A DNA stretch of 64,000 nt from Novosphingobium fluoreni (GTDB taxonomy: Bacteria; Pseudomonadota; Alphaproteobacteria; Sphingomonadales; Sphingomonadaceae), in assembly GCF_014196615.1 (NCBI RefSeq), contig NZ_JACIDY010000002.1:1-64000 (forward strand), given 5' to 3'. Of the stretch, positions 34,113 to 43,040 are shown piece after piece. The stretch's first letter is position 1. Every line of letters starts with the position of its first letter. The notes beneath the pieces were generated by a model that worked only from the letters and a program-made list of their open reading frames with translations, made no database searches and was not told where the DNA came from. Both the position numbers and the translations under genes were made by a program.

Positions 34113-37100
34113 TCAGTTCTTTTTCGCCTTGAAGACCTCCAACAAGGTGGATGGCGGAATCGACCCGCGCGGCAAACGCCTGCGCAACCGGCGCGCGACC
34201 TCGCCAATGGCGTCGCTGCGCGCAAGGGTACGTTCTACCAGCCAGGCTGCCGTCTGTCGGTCTGCGACCTTCTGCTTGCGATCGCCAGTTGGCGCATGTT
34301 GGGCAGCGTCCTCGCCGCGAAGCGCGGCTGTCCAGCCAGCCTCGGCTCCTGCCGGGTCCATTGCTGCCAAGATCCGTTCGAAAGAAATTGGCGCGAACTG
34401 CCAGACGATCCGAAGGAACGGGAGCGGTTCACCGAAAAACGGTTGGGTCTTGCGCGACAATTGCTTGGCCGCGATCGCTACATGCGGCGCGATCATCGCA
34501 TCGAGCAGGTCGGCATGAGCCTCTGCCAATTGCGCGAGCAGTGCAGCGCTCATCCGCCAGCTGAAATGGTCGTGGCTGGACAGCGCAACCTGACGCCGCG
34601 CCTTGAGTTGCGCGACGGCGGCATCTGGCGCCAGCATTGCGAGCCGCACCGAAAGCGCCTTGGTTTTGTCGAGGTTGCGCAGGATCATCGCCTGGATCGG
34701 CGCCTTGGCGGCGGCCGCGGAGAAGCAGATATGGAGGAGCACCTCCGTGTCATGGTTCATGCGGGCCCAGCTTTCGCGGAGGGTCCGATCCAATTGGTCC
34801 CAGTCGATCAACGCGACGGTCTCATTGAACTGCCTGCGCGAAACCTCACCGATGAACATCAGCAGCCATCCAGCCGGCTGGACTTGGCGTGGTGAGACGA
34901 AGGCGACTTGCTTCGCCAGATCCGCGGGCGCCCAGACCGCGGCCAACCTCTTCCCGATCGCGCCCATGCGGGCAGTCGGTCCCTTGGCACCCCGATAGAG
35001 GCCCAGCGAGTCGGTCAGCCGCAGGCCGTGCCAGACGACATCATGGACCTCATGGAATTCGCGGAAAGGCTGGGCGCGCAAACGCTCTGCGATCGCGGGG
35101 ACGAAGGCCTCGACGAGGTCGAGGCCGAACTCCCGGTCGTCCCAGATCATGAGGCGTAGGAGCTCGTCGGCACCCGACAGATATTGGTCGCTAGGCCAAC
35201 CGCTGATCGTGGCAAGGCATGCGGGCCGATCGACCGCGGCACTAAAGCGTCTGGTCCAGTCCTCGGAGCGATAGCCCATGCAGGAATAGATCATTCCGCC
35301 AGCTTCGCCCGCCAGCGCGGAATCACGTCGGCTGATGGCGGCGGCGGCTTTGAGAGGATCGGCACGGTCGATCAGCGCGGTTGTCAGCGCGGGGTCTTTC
35401 ATCCCAAACTGTCCGAATAGATGGCCGACCGCATAGCCGGTTCCGGGCAAGCATTCGTCGAACCAGCGAGCGGCGGTGTCCTCATGACCAGTCGTCACCT
35501 TCGTGACCCAGTCGTTGAGATAGCTTTGCAGTTCGGAAAGCAGCCAAGCGGCTCCCCGCCGATCCACAACTTCCTCGGCGCGCCAGCAACGTTCGACGAG
35601 CGCCATCAGCAGCGGTCGGTCGATCAGATAGGTCCAGCGGGTGGGCCATTCGCCCATCATCCGCCATTCGGTCAGCAGCAGCGAGAGGCCGGCGAGCGGG
35701 AACGTCGAGCCCGTGATGACATGGTTGACCATCGCGCCGATGCGCTTGCGTCCAGCCTCATCCTGTCCTTCCAGGATGCGCGCGATCAGCACGACCGACA
35801 GGCGCTGGTGCGGGCATCGCAGGTCGTCCGCACCGAGCAGTAGCCGCTGGCGGACCAGCCAGTCGATCGCAGCCGGGCGGTCTTCGGGCGCTATTTCCGC
35901 CGCATCGAGCAATGAGCCCAGCTCGGCGAGCGTAGCGCGCGCATCGCGCGATGCCAGCTGGCGGATAGCAGCGGCCGCTAGGACTAGATCCGTGCTTGAG
36001 GCCTTCGCATCCTCGGCGGACTGGCGTGCCCGGCGCCAGCCGCCGCCCAGGATGAAGCAGAATTGCCAGGGGCGCTCAGCTTTCTCCGCCTCGTCGAGCC
36101 GGTCCTCGATCCACTCGCTTCCGACCGACAGTCCGATCCGGTCATCGATTCGCTGCACGACACGCCGGGTTGCGTCCATATCCGAACGCAGACCCGCAGC
36201 AATGACGGCCACAGCCTGTTCGGGATTGATCCGGATCGTGCCTGAGGGAGCGGCTTTGTCGTCGGCCAGGGTGTGGGCGCTTAGCAGCCAGCATGTCGGG
36301 GAGCATCGCTGCTCCGCACGCTGGAGCAGTGCGGGATCAGTCAGATGGGCGTCGTCGATGATATGCAGCGTCGGCGGATCGCCGGCCGCAAAATCGAGAG
36401 TGGGGGCCGCGGGATCGCGCAGCCGCACGACACGCCATCCGCGGTCGTGCGCGCGTTTTGCGACCTGCAGGGCGCAGACCGACTTTCCCGCGCCCGCCGT
36501 CGCTCCGAGCCGGGCGCTGTAGCCGACCTCGAGCTCGCGCCACAGCCGCTCGACCTGCGGCAATTCGGGGCAAGCGCTGACATCGGCCGGCCCAAGCGGC
36601 CTGCCAAGTAAGGCGGGCCCGAGGTCGCGGGCAGTCTCGAAGCGCTCCTCGACCCAGTCCGGAGCTTTTAATGCCAGGACTTGGCCATGCGGCGTGATGC
36701 TCTCGATCACCGCTCGAAGCTGGTCGGGGAGTGCGGTGAGCTTTCTGATCAACGTTGGCAACTGAGCGCCCAGCTCGGGATAAAATTGCTCGATGACTTC
36801 AGGATGCTGCGCCAGCAAAGCCTGAAACGTTCCCCAACCAAAGGCAGCCACCGGGAACTTACCGCCCGCGACCCGCGCTTCCGAGACCGCGCGGGCATGT
36901 GCTTGGAGAACGGCGTCGTCGGGATGCGTAGTCGTGAAGGTCCAGTGGCCGAGGGACGGCGTGAACTTCTCGGCCTTCAATAGCTCAGTATCGAATTCGG
37001 CAGTCGTCGCGGGCTTGCCGTAATGCTGGTCCTTGCCCTTGCACTGGACACCATAGGTCTTGCCCGGCACGGAAGCGGGGCAGCCATGGACATCGACGCC

Positions 37101-37235
37101 GTACTGCTTCTGGCCGGTGCGGCCATGTCGGCACGCACATGGATCCTTCCAGATCGCAGAGAACAAGGCGCGACTAAGCTCCTCGAACTTATCCCAGGAT
37201 TTCGGAGGATGGATCTGCTGGTCGAGGAATTCCAT
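34113..37235 (-). CDS. PD-(D/E)xK (Mrr-like) nuclease-STAND/AAA NTPase-repeat protein
   Basis: The 1040-residue protein has an N-terminal restriction-endonuclease-like domain (residues 10-150): FEELSRALFSAIW, QYGVDVHG with Asp48, and YGVQCKGK with the Gln64-x-Lys66 catalytic pair of Mrr-type PD-(D/E)xK enzymes. An NTPase domain follows with Walker A RLGATAGAGKS (242-252) and Walker B TLHIIDDAHL (288-298). Residues 480-1000 are helical, repeat-like. The architecture (nuclease, STAND-type NTPase, sensor repeats) recalls Avs-type antiphage proteins, but family membership was not checked. It is a single gene with no partner on its strand; ends next to the IS1182 region. Confidence 0.8.
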   Translation of the reverse strand: MEFLDQQIHPPKSWDKFEELSRALFSAIWKDPCACRHGRTGQKQYGVDVHGCPASVPGKTYGVQCKGKDQHYGKPATTAEFDTELLKAEKFTPSLGHWTFTTTHPDDAVLQAHARAVSEARVAGGKFPVAAFGWGTFQALLAQHPEVIEQFYPELGAQLPTLIRKLTALPDQLRAVIESITPHGQVLALKAPDWVEERFETARDLGPALLGRPLGPADVSACPELPQVERLWRELEVGYSARLGATAGAGKSVCALQVAKRAHDRGWRVVRLRDPAAPTLDFAAGDPPTLHIIDDAHLTDPALLQRAEQRCSPTCWLLSAHTLADDKAAPSGTIRINPEQAVAVIAAGLRSDMDATRRVVQRIDDRIGLSVGSEWIEDRLDEAEKAERPWQFCFILGGGWRRARQSAEDAKASSTDLVLAAAAIRQLASRDARATLAELGSLLDAAEIAPEDRPAAIDWLVRQRLLLGADDLRCPHQRLSVVLIARILEGQDEAGRKRIGAMVNHVITGSTFPLAGLSLLLTEWRMMGEWPTRWTYLIDRPLLMALVERCWRAEEVVDRRGAAWLLSELQSYLNDWVTKVTTGHEDTAARWFDECLPGTGYAVGHLFGQFGMKDPALTTALIDRADPLKAAAAISRRDSALAGEAGGMIYSCMGYRSEDWTRRFSAAVDRPACLATISGWPSDQYLSGADELLRLMIWDDREFGLDLVEAFVPAIAERLRAQPFREFHEVHDVVWHGLRLTDSLGLYRGAKGPTARMGAIGKRLAAVWAPADLAKQVAFVSPRQVQPAGWLLMFIGEVSRRQFNETVALIDWDQLDRTLRESWARMNHDTEVLLHICFSAAAAKAPIQAMILRNLDKTKALSVRLAMLAPDAAVAQLKARRQVALSSHDHFSWRMSAALLAQLAEAHADLLDAMIAPHVAIAAKQLSRKTQPFFGEPLPFLRIVWQFAPISFERILAAMDPAGAEAGWTAALRGEDAAQHAPTGDRKQKVADRQTAAWLVERTLARSDAIGEVARRLRRRLPRGSIPPSTLLEVFKAKKN

Positions 37236-37497
37236 GCCTCCCCGGATAGCCGATCGGCCCGACAGAGTCAGTGGCCCAAACCACGGTAAGCCGAGGGCGT
37301 TGCGGAGTCAGCGCACCCGCCGTTCACCCAAACCCCGCCTTGCCAAGGCTGTGGGCGCCATGGCAGCTATCCTCGGTTAGACTGCTGAAACTGCGAGCCC
37401 ACTGCCTGCCCAGTTTCCGCCGCCAGCCCGCACCTGAACAAGTGGCAGCTTTTGGAGCGCTCGTTCAGTGCGCAGAATGTCCGGAATAGAGGCGACA
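37236..37497. other. Intergenic region, nothing recognised
   Basis: About 260 bases between the nuclease-NTPase gene start and the citrate synthase stop contain no recognisable gene, repeat or RNA. The promoter of the nuclease-NTPase gene must lie here. Confidence 0.45.
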
Positions 37498-38625
37498 TCA
37501 GTCCGGAAGATTGCCGGTATATTGGGCGCGGGGCCTGATCAGCTTGTCTTGGCCAAATTGCTCAATGGCATGAGCAACCCAGCCGATGCTGCGTCCTAGA
37601 GCGAAGAGCCGGAAAGACGCGTCGTCGGGCAGATGGCCGAGCCGAGTCAGAACGGCGAGCGCGAAATCGATGTTGGGGCGAAGTCCGGAGACCTCCTCAA
37701 CTTCTGCGCGGAGGTCATCGGCCAAGCCAAATTTCGGCAAGATCTCGAAAAGCGCTGCAGCCCGCGGATCACCCATCGGATAGAGCGGGTGGCCGAAGCC
37801 CGGCAGGTGCCGCTGTGCGGCGAGCGTCTGGCGAACCGCGATGCAAGGTCCGCGTCGTTGGGCTTCGTCCAGCAAAGCCAGGGCGGCAGCGCCCGCGCCG
37901 CCGTGTCGCGGTCCGGTCAGGGCTGAAAGCCCAGCGAGCAGGCAAGCCGCGACTGGCGCGCCCGTCGACGCGGCGACACGGACGGAAAAGGTCGACGCGT
38001 TAAGCTCGTGGTCCGCCAGGAGGACAAGCGCGCACCGCAGCGCCTCGGCAAAGTCGCCGTCCAGCGACCAGCCTCTGGCGAGCCGCCGATCCAGCGCACC
38101 TTCGATTGGCGCCGCACCGAATGCTTCGGCCAGCCTCGAGATCGCAGCTTCCCCATCGGCAAAGAGCCTGCCCGGGCTCCGCCCGAGCCCCGGGTAGCTT
38201 TCCTGAATAAGGGCTGCGAGCGCCGCAAAAGGCTGCTCATTCGCTCCGTCAGGGGAGAACGTGAGCGAGACCATGCGCCCAGCCTGCCAGAGGCTTTCCG
38301 CAGCATCCTCCCAGGTGGCCGATCGGGCGAGTAAGGTCGCGTCGCTTCCCCGATAGATCAACCTTCCCTGATGGACCGTAGAAATGGCCGTTTCGAGCGA
38401 TGGTTCTCCCCAGGACATGGCGCTGCTCGCCACGGCAGCCCGACCGCGACCGCGCGACCGACGTGCCCGCAAGTCTTCGATGTCGCCCGCGCTGTAGAGG
38501 CTTCGGCGGGAGTCCTCTGGATCGGAGCGAACGCTGACCCGGCCACGACTGACATAGGCGTAGAGCGTTTGCTGCCGCACACCGAGGCGAGCGAGCGCCG
38601 CCGCGCGATCGATCCAATTTTCCAT
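37498..38625 (-). CDS. Citrate synthase family protein with N-terminal HTH domain
   Basis: The 375-residue protein has an N-terminal excisionase/MerR-like helix-turn-helix (residues 1-55, WIDRAAALARLGVRQQTLYAYVSRGRVSVRSDPEDSRRSLYSAGDIEDL) fused to a citrate synthase fold. Active-site motifs are LADHELNASTFSVRVAAST (His), LTGPRHGGAGA and GFGHPLYPMGDPRA, with PNIDF carrying the catalytic-type Asp. It may make citrate or methylcitrate and also bind its own promoter. It is divergent from a second citrate synthase gene, with a dyad-rich 78-base gap between them. Confidence 0.88.
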   Translation of the reverse strand: MENWIDRAAALARLGVRQQTLYAYVSRGRVSVRSDPEDSRRSLYSAGDIEDLRARRSRGRGRAAVASSAMSWGEPSLETAISTVHQGRLIYRGSDATLLARSATWEDAAESLWQAGRMVSLTFSPDGANEQPFAALAALIQESYPGLGRSPGRLFADGEAAISRLAEAFGAAPIEGALDRRLARGWSLDGDFAEALRCALVLLADHELNASTFSVRVAASTGAPVAACLLAGLSALTGPRHGGAGAAALALLDEAQRRGPCIAVRQTLAAQRHLPGFGHPLYPMGDPRAAALFEILPKFGLADDLRAEVEEVSGLRPNIDFALAVLTRLGHLPDDASFRLFALGRSIGWVAHAIEQFGQDKLIRPRAQYTGNLPD

Positions 38626-38703
38626 ATTGATTTAATTGATCAAGATTGATGATCTTGCAACCGGAGATCATGTCTGTTCGCACCGCAACCGATGGAGGAT
38701 CGA
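38626..38703. promoter_or_regulatory. Divergent promoter region with ATTGAT repeats and dyad
   Basis: The gap between two divergent citrate synthase genes has three ATTGAT copies (near 38627, 38636 and 38645) and the inverted repeat caagat-tgatg-atcttg (38641-38657). This is a likely operator for the HTH domain of the leftward citrate synthase. The AT-rich tract also suits overlapping divergent promoters. Confidence 0.5.
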
Positions 38704-39792
38704 ATGGCGAATGGTTTGGATGGTGTGATCGCGGCAGACACCGTGCTGTCGCATGTGGACGGGGTTGCGGGCCGGCTGATCATCAGAGGTAAAGCCCTCG
38801 CCGAGATATCCGGGCGCTGGTCGTTCGAAGACGTCGTCATCCTCCTCTTCGATGGATTCTTCACCGGCCTGCCGGCGGGCGAGGATTTAGTCAGTGCGAT
38901 CGGTGGAGCCCGGTGCGAGGTATTCGAACGGATCAACTCCTCCCTAGAGAGGCTCGCGCAGCTTCCGATCTACGACGGCGTGCGCGCAGGGCTGGCCATG
39001 ATCCCCGACGGCGAAGGCCTAAATGATGCTCTGTGCCTGCTCGCGGCACCGGCGGTGCTCACTGCGGCGCTGCTGCGGCACCGGGCTGGCAGCGCTCCGA
39101 TTGCGCCCGATGCCGCAGCCGCGCATGCCGCGGACATGCTACGGATGACGGGGCACACCGATACCGACGGCCTCATTGCCCGCGCGCTCGATTCCTATCT
39201 GGTGACCGTCAGCGACCACGGCCTGAACGCCTCCACTTTCGCGGCCAGGGTCGTCGCATCGACCCATGCCGGCCTAACTTCGTCAGTCCTCGCTGGGATG
39301 AGCGCGCTCAAGGGGCCGCTGCACGGCGGAGCACCTGGCCCCGTCGTCGAGATGCTCGACGAGATCGCGCGCGAGGGCTCGGCACGGCCGTGGCTTGAGC
39401 GCGAAGTGCGCGCAGGCGGCCGCCTCATGGGATTTGGCCATCGCATCTACAAGACGCGCGATCCCCGCGCTGATGCGCTCAAGGCGGCTGTTGAACGTTT
39501 GCGCGCGCTGCCAGCGATTGTGGAACGTCTAGCCTTCGCCGAGCAGGTCGAAAACGAGGCCTTGGCCGTGCTACGCCGCGAAAAGCCAGGCCGGCGGCTA
39601 GATACGAATGTTGAGTTCTTCACCGCGCTTCTGCTTGAGGCCGCGGGCTTCCCGCCCGAAGCCTTCACCTGCCTGTTCGCAGCAGGACGGGTCGTCGGTT
39701 GGATCGCTCATGCGCGCGAGCAACGTGAGGGCGGCAGGCTGATCCGGCCCCAGTCCCGCTACATAGGCCCGATCGAGAACATCGCTGCATAA
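38704..39792 (+). CDS. Citrate synthase / 2-methylcitrate synthase-like
   Basis: The 362-residue enzyme condenses an acyl-CoA with oxaloacetate or another keto acid. Motifs: VSDHGLNASTFAARVVAST (catalytic His), MSALKGPLHGGAPGPVVEML (His), GFGHRIYKTRDPRA, and NVEFFTALLLEAAGFP in the Asp/Glu position. ATG 38704 is chosen since GGAGG (38694-38698) lies five bases upstream; the frame also has an ATG at 38692. It is divergent from the HTH-bearing citrate synthase and the two may form a regulated pair or a heterodimer, which is inference. Confidence 0.88.
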   Translation: MANGLDGVIAADTVLSHVDGVAGRLIIRGKALAEISGRWSFEDVVILLFDGFFTGLPAGEDLVSAIGGARCEVFERINSSLERLAQLPIYDGVRAGLAMIPDGEGLNDALCLLAAPAVLTAALLRHRAGSAPIAPDAAAAHAADMLRMTGHTDTDGLIARALDSYLVTVSDHGLNASTFAARVVASTHAGLTSSVLAGMSALKGPLHGGAPGPVVEMLDEIAREGSARPWLEREVRAGGRLMGFGHRIYKTRDPRADALKAAVERLRALPAIVERLAFAEQVENEALAVLRREKPGRRLDTNVEFFTALLLEAAGFPPEAFTCLFAAGRVVGWIAHAREQREGGRLIRPQSRYIGPIENIAA

Positions 39793-39908
39793 GCGCTCCC
39801 TACGGGCAGCAAGCGATAAGGATCGCCGCACGCTAGCTGAACGAACGTCAGCTATTAGGGCGCCGATCTGAGCGGCTAAACTTCCGCTATGTCAGCGAAG
39901 CCAGATGC

Positions 39909-39930
39909 GGGGCTGGCTTTCGCCAGCCCC
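39909..39930. terminator. Hairpin after citrate synthase gene
   Basis: The perfect 9-bp stem ggggctggc / gccagcccc has a 4-base loop. It lies 117 bases after the plus-strand citrate synthase and just after the minus-strand SEC-C pseudogene. It may terminate either transcript, though there is no strong T tract. Confidence 0.4.
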
Positions 39931-39953
39931 GGCAAGATCAGTCTCGCCAATAA

Positions 39954-40179
39954 TCATGGCGTTCTACGCCATCGAAAGCAGCCCGTCTCAAGACAGCATC
40001 GCTTGAAATCTGAGGCCCGAGCCACACGGGCAAGGATCGTTGCGTCCGAGCTTCTCGACCAGCTCCTTGTCACCATGGACAAAGCGCAAGCCGCGCTTCA
40101 CGCTCGTTTCGGACGGATAGCCCTTGCGGCGCTTAGACGTGCGCTCGAAAGCAGGGCAGGTCGAATGGGTCGCGATTGT
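39954..40179 (-). pseudogene. SEC-C motif protein, frameshifted fragment
   Basis: The minus strand encodes [20 protein letters not shown] and [22 protein letters not shown], the SEC-C zinc motif. Near 40005 one extra base breaks the frame; without it the motif ends correctly as [17 protein letters not shown] and stops at 39954. A stop codon lies upstream at 40180 and there is no good start. It is a small zinc-binding protein remnant, found as frames with total length one base off a multiple of three. Confidence 0.65.
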
Positions 40180-40246
40180 TTACTATCGTGGCCTCCTGTC
40201 ATTGTGGGGGATGTTCGATAACACGACCGCCATCAGCGATCGAGGA

Positions 40247-40936
40247 TCATGTAACCCCCAACCATGCGAGGCCTTCCGGCAGTTCTTGAGTGCTGAAATC
40301 GATCTGCAGCACACGCCGCCGCTTAGGCGTGACGGCAGCCTCAGATGCATGGAGGATTGGCGTGGAATAGGCCCAGATATCGCCAGCCAAGGCGGTGCAT
40401 GCGATCGTGCCACAGAGACGGGCTGCTCTCTCTACAGCGTCGGCGGGCACGCGCCCCATTTTGTGCGAACCCGGTGCGATCAGCAGCGGCGCATTCGTGG
40501 AGGGCACATCGTCGAGATGCACGCGCAGCGTGACCATTCTCGCCAAGAGGTCGTATGGCGGTGCCACATGATGCAGCCCGGCCTTGATCGACCATGGGCC
40601 ATACCCTTCCACATCTGCCTGGTGCCGGACGCAAATCGTCCGATCTTGATGCCACGCGAGGGACCAGTTCGTGCTCTCTGTCTTGTCGAACAGGACGGCG
40701 CGGACTGCCTTGCCCATGCCCCCTAAAGCCTGCCGTGCCACGAATCCAATCGGTCCACCTGGTCCAACGTAGGCTTCCAGAGCCGAAAGCCCACTGATCC
40801 TCACACCTGCTTGCTCTGCCGGGAGTGAAGCTAGGATGGCCTCCAAGTTTTTCAGATGGGGCAGAACCGCGCCCCTGAACAACGCGACACCATGTTCCTC
40901 GAGGGTGAGATGATCGAAACCGGTATCCGTCAGCAT
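40247..40936 (-). CDS. Phytanoyl-CoA dioxygenase (PhyH)-like Fe(II)/2-oxoglutarate oxygenase
   Basis: The 229-residue protein has the facial-triad pattern of PhyH enzymes: His-x-Asp in SLAWHQDRTICVRHQ, a distal His in TPILHASEAA and the 2-oxoglutarate-binding Arg in KRRRVLQIDFS. A GSHKMGRVP segment is also typical. The ATG at 40936 (MLTDTGFDHLTLEEHG) is preferred because the longer frame to 41062 has a low-quality N-terminal stretch. Substrate unknown. Possible links are the neighbouring iron uptake genes or siderophore-type compounds, but this is speculation. Confidence 0.78.
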   Translation of the reverse strand: MLTDTGFDHLTLEEHGVALFRGAVLPHLKNLEAILASLPAEQAGVRISGLSALEAYVGPGGPIGFVARQALGGMGKAVRAVLFDKTESTNWSLAWHQDRTICVRHQADVEGYGPWSIKAGLHHVAPPYDLLARMVTLRVHLDDVPSTNAPLLIAPGSHKMGRVPADAVERAARLCGTIACTALAGDIWAYSTPILHASEAAVTPKRRRVLQIDFSTQELPEGLAWLGVT

Positions 40937-41086
40937 GGTCTTGGCTAGGCTGCCCGAGCCTGCTTTTGCAATGGCGGAAGCTCTGACTTTGGGGATGAAT
41001 GAGCGACTGCTTTCGACGAGACCATGGGATGCCTTGAACGACCGGAAAGTCGGCGGTTTCATAAGCTTGCGAGGCCTGACAGCTAC

Positions 41087-41641
41087 CTAGCGTTGATCAG
41101 CATCGTGGCGCGCTTCAACTAATTCGTCCACCGCTTCCGAAGGGACCGCCGCAAGTTTGGTTTCCAGTGCAGATGAAGCGTCGTTATAGCCGGCCAATGC
41201 ATTCTTTACATCGGTATAGACTACGCGGTATTGTTCAATATCGACTTCCTCAGGCGGCCACTGTTTTTCATTGTTCATAGCTTCATTTAGCGCGCTGAGC
41301 CCAGTTCGCGCTGCACCGAACCGCGACACCAACTCGATTGGAAGGTCGCTTACTTTGAAGTCTTCAAGTGTTGCTAGTGCTCCGTCGGATCTAAATTGCC
41401 GCATCTTTCGTCCGCTTCGCGCGTACGAAGGTGGATCAAAACGAATCTCGAGCCTGTCCCAGATGCGCGCTGCAGCCTCGGCAAGCGCATCAGCGGCAGC
41501 GTTCGCGTAGGCAAGTCGATCCAGGCGCTTCTGGTGTCGCGGAATGAAAATGGCCGCCATCACAGAGATGAAAATGCCGAACGCTGTGATGGCAGGTGCA
41601 ATCCAAAGTCGTAACTCCGGCCAGTCGACAGCACACAACAT
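41087..41641 (-). CDS. Hypothetical membrane-anchored protein
   Basis: The 184-residue protein has one transmembrane helix near the N-terminus (LRLWIAPAITAFGIFISVMAAIFI, residues ~9-31), followed by a helical, partly coiled-coil cytoplasmic region with RHQKRLDRLAYANAAADALAEAAARIWDRL. No family was recognised. ATG 41641 has gaaag upstream; an in-frame start exists at 41701. The neighbours are iron-related and PhyH genes, but no operon link is visible. Confidence 0.6.
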   Translation of the reverse strand: MLCAVDWPELRLWIAPAITAFGIFISVMAAIFIPRHQKRLDRLAYANAAADALAEAAARIWDRLEIRFDPPSYARSGRKMRQFRSDGALATLEDFKVSDLPIELVSRFGAARTGLSALNEAMNNEKQWPPEEVDIEQYRVVYTDVKNALAGYNDASSALETKLAAVPSEAVDELVEARHDADQR

Positions 41642-41817
41642 TTGAACGCTTTCTTTAATGAAACGCCTGTTACGAAGCGAGAAGCCGCAATGGAACGGCA
41701 CCTGCTCGTGGCTGAATGTAAGGCAGCTTTCATGGCTGTCGACAGATTACCGCAACGTCCTGAATGTTGGCGACAGCTGCGCTAATCTAGCAATTGCAGG
41801 TCAGTATGGTTGATCGA

Positions 41818-43038
41818 CTAACTGGCGCCTACGATTGCTCCCGGCGTAAGTGCTAGGGCGAGCAGGACGAGCGCGGTGCAGACGTAGGCCCAGGCGCCCA
41901 TTCCCGTCCACGCGACCTTGAGGTTGCGCTCGACCGCCTGCCCTTCCTTGGCGAGGCGCAGGGTGTAGATTGTCGCGCCGGTTACGGCGAGGGCGGTCAA
42001 GAGGGCGCCGAAGACGAACCAGATGATCTTGGTCGCTATACCGCCCAAAGTGCCGAAGTGGAGGGGGTCCGCCATCTCGGAGATTCGCTGGTGTACACTG
42101 AGGTCGCGGCCGTCGAGTGACATGGTCACGCGGCCGGTGGACGGATCGATCGCAACGCCATTGGCGCGGTCACGCACCAGCCAGGCTTGGTCCTGACCCA
42201 GGAAGATCAAGCCATTGTCCTGAGTGAAGCGAATTTCGCGGATTTGGAGGGTCGGGCGTTCGCGGCGCACCAGTTCCACCATCCGATCTAGCGCAGGTTT
42301 GGTGGGAAGTGGCACCAAGGTCGTAACCTGCGGCAGCTTGGGCACCGGGGCGTTGCCGCCGAGCGTCTCGACCAGATACCATATGCCCGTTACCGCGATC
42401 AGCGCCACGAACCACAGGCTCCACACGCCGCCGAGCCGGTGGAGATCGCCCGTCAGTCGGCGCGCATCGCCCCCGCGCGGCCGTCGCAGGAAGCCGCGCC
42501 ACCACTTCTTGTAGGTCACGATGCCGGTCACCAGCGAGATCACCAGCAGCAGGGCCAGCGAGCAGACGATGGGAATGCCGATCTTGGTCGGCAGCATGAG
42601 GTGGCGGTGCACTTGGCGCAGGAAGCGATGCGCATTGGCCCACCCGTGGGTTCCGGTGACCTGCGCCGTCCAGGGATCGATGTAGACACGCGAAGGGGCG
42701 CCCTTGCCGTGATCCATCCAGGCTTCGGCGGCGAACCAGGGATCGAGCGGCGCGTAGAGCGTCTGCAGCCGAGCGCTGGGATCGGTCCGGGCGGCCGCCT
42801 CCGCCAGCTTGCCCCATGAGGCTTGCGGGGCATCCTGCGGCGTGACCCGCATCGCCGGGGTCACCAGCCAATCGATCTCGTGCGCGAAGACCGCCAGCGT
42901 ACCGGTCAGCAGGATGAAGCTGAGGAAGATCGAGAGCTTCAGCCCGAGCCAGCTATGCACGATCCACCAGAACGAGCGGCCCTTCTTCCGCTTCACCGAA
43001 AGATCCGCCTGCCCGGTTGCATCACCTGCCCGCGCCAT
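41818..43038 (-). CDS. PepSY-associated TM helix protein (siderophore reductase-like)
   Basis: The 406-residue protein has four main transmembrane segments (FWWIVHSWLGLKLSIFLSFILLTGTLAVF, IGIPIVCSLALLLVISLVTGIV, VWSLWFVALIAVTGIWYLV, IIWFVFGALLTALAVTGATIYTL) and PepSY-like periplasmic parts (VYIDPWTAQVTG and AIDPSTGRVTMSLDGRDL). The His-rich FLRQVHRHLML is typical of PepSY_TM proteins, which act as inner-membrane reductases for ferric siderophores. It starts 2 bases after the TonB receptor stop, so the two form an operon. Confidence 0.88.
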   Translation of the reverse strand: MARAGDATGQADLSVKRKKGRSFWWIVHSWLGLKLSIFLSFILLTGTLAVFAHEIDWLVTPAMRVTPQDAPQASWGKLAEAAARTDPSARLQTLYAPLDPWFAAEAWMDHGKGAPSRVYIDPWTAQVTGTHGWANAHRFLRQVHRHLMLPTKIGIPIVCSLALLLVISLVTGIVTYKKWWRGFLRRPRGGDARRLTGDLHRLGGVWSLWFVALIAVTGIWYLVETLGGNAPVPKLPQVTTLVPLPTKPALDRMVELVRRERPTLQIREIRFTQDNGLIFLGQDQAWLVRDRANGVAIDPSTGRVTMSLDGRDLSVHQRISEMADPLHFGTLGGIATKIIWFVFGALLTALAVTGATIYTLRLAKEGQAVERNLKVAWTGMGAWAYVCTALVLLALALTPGAIVGAS

Positions 43039-43040
43039 CG

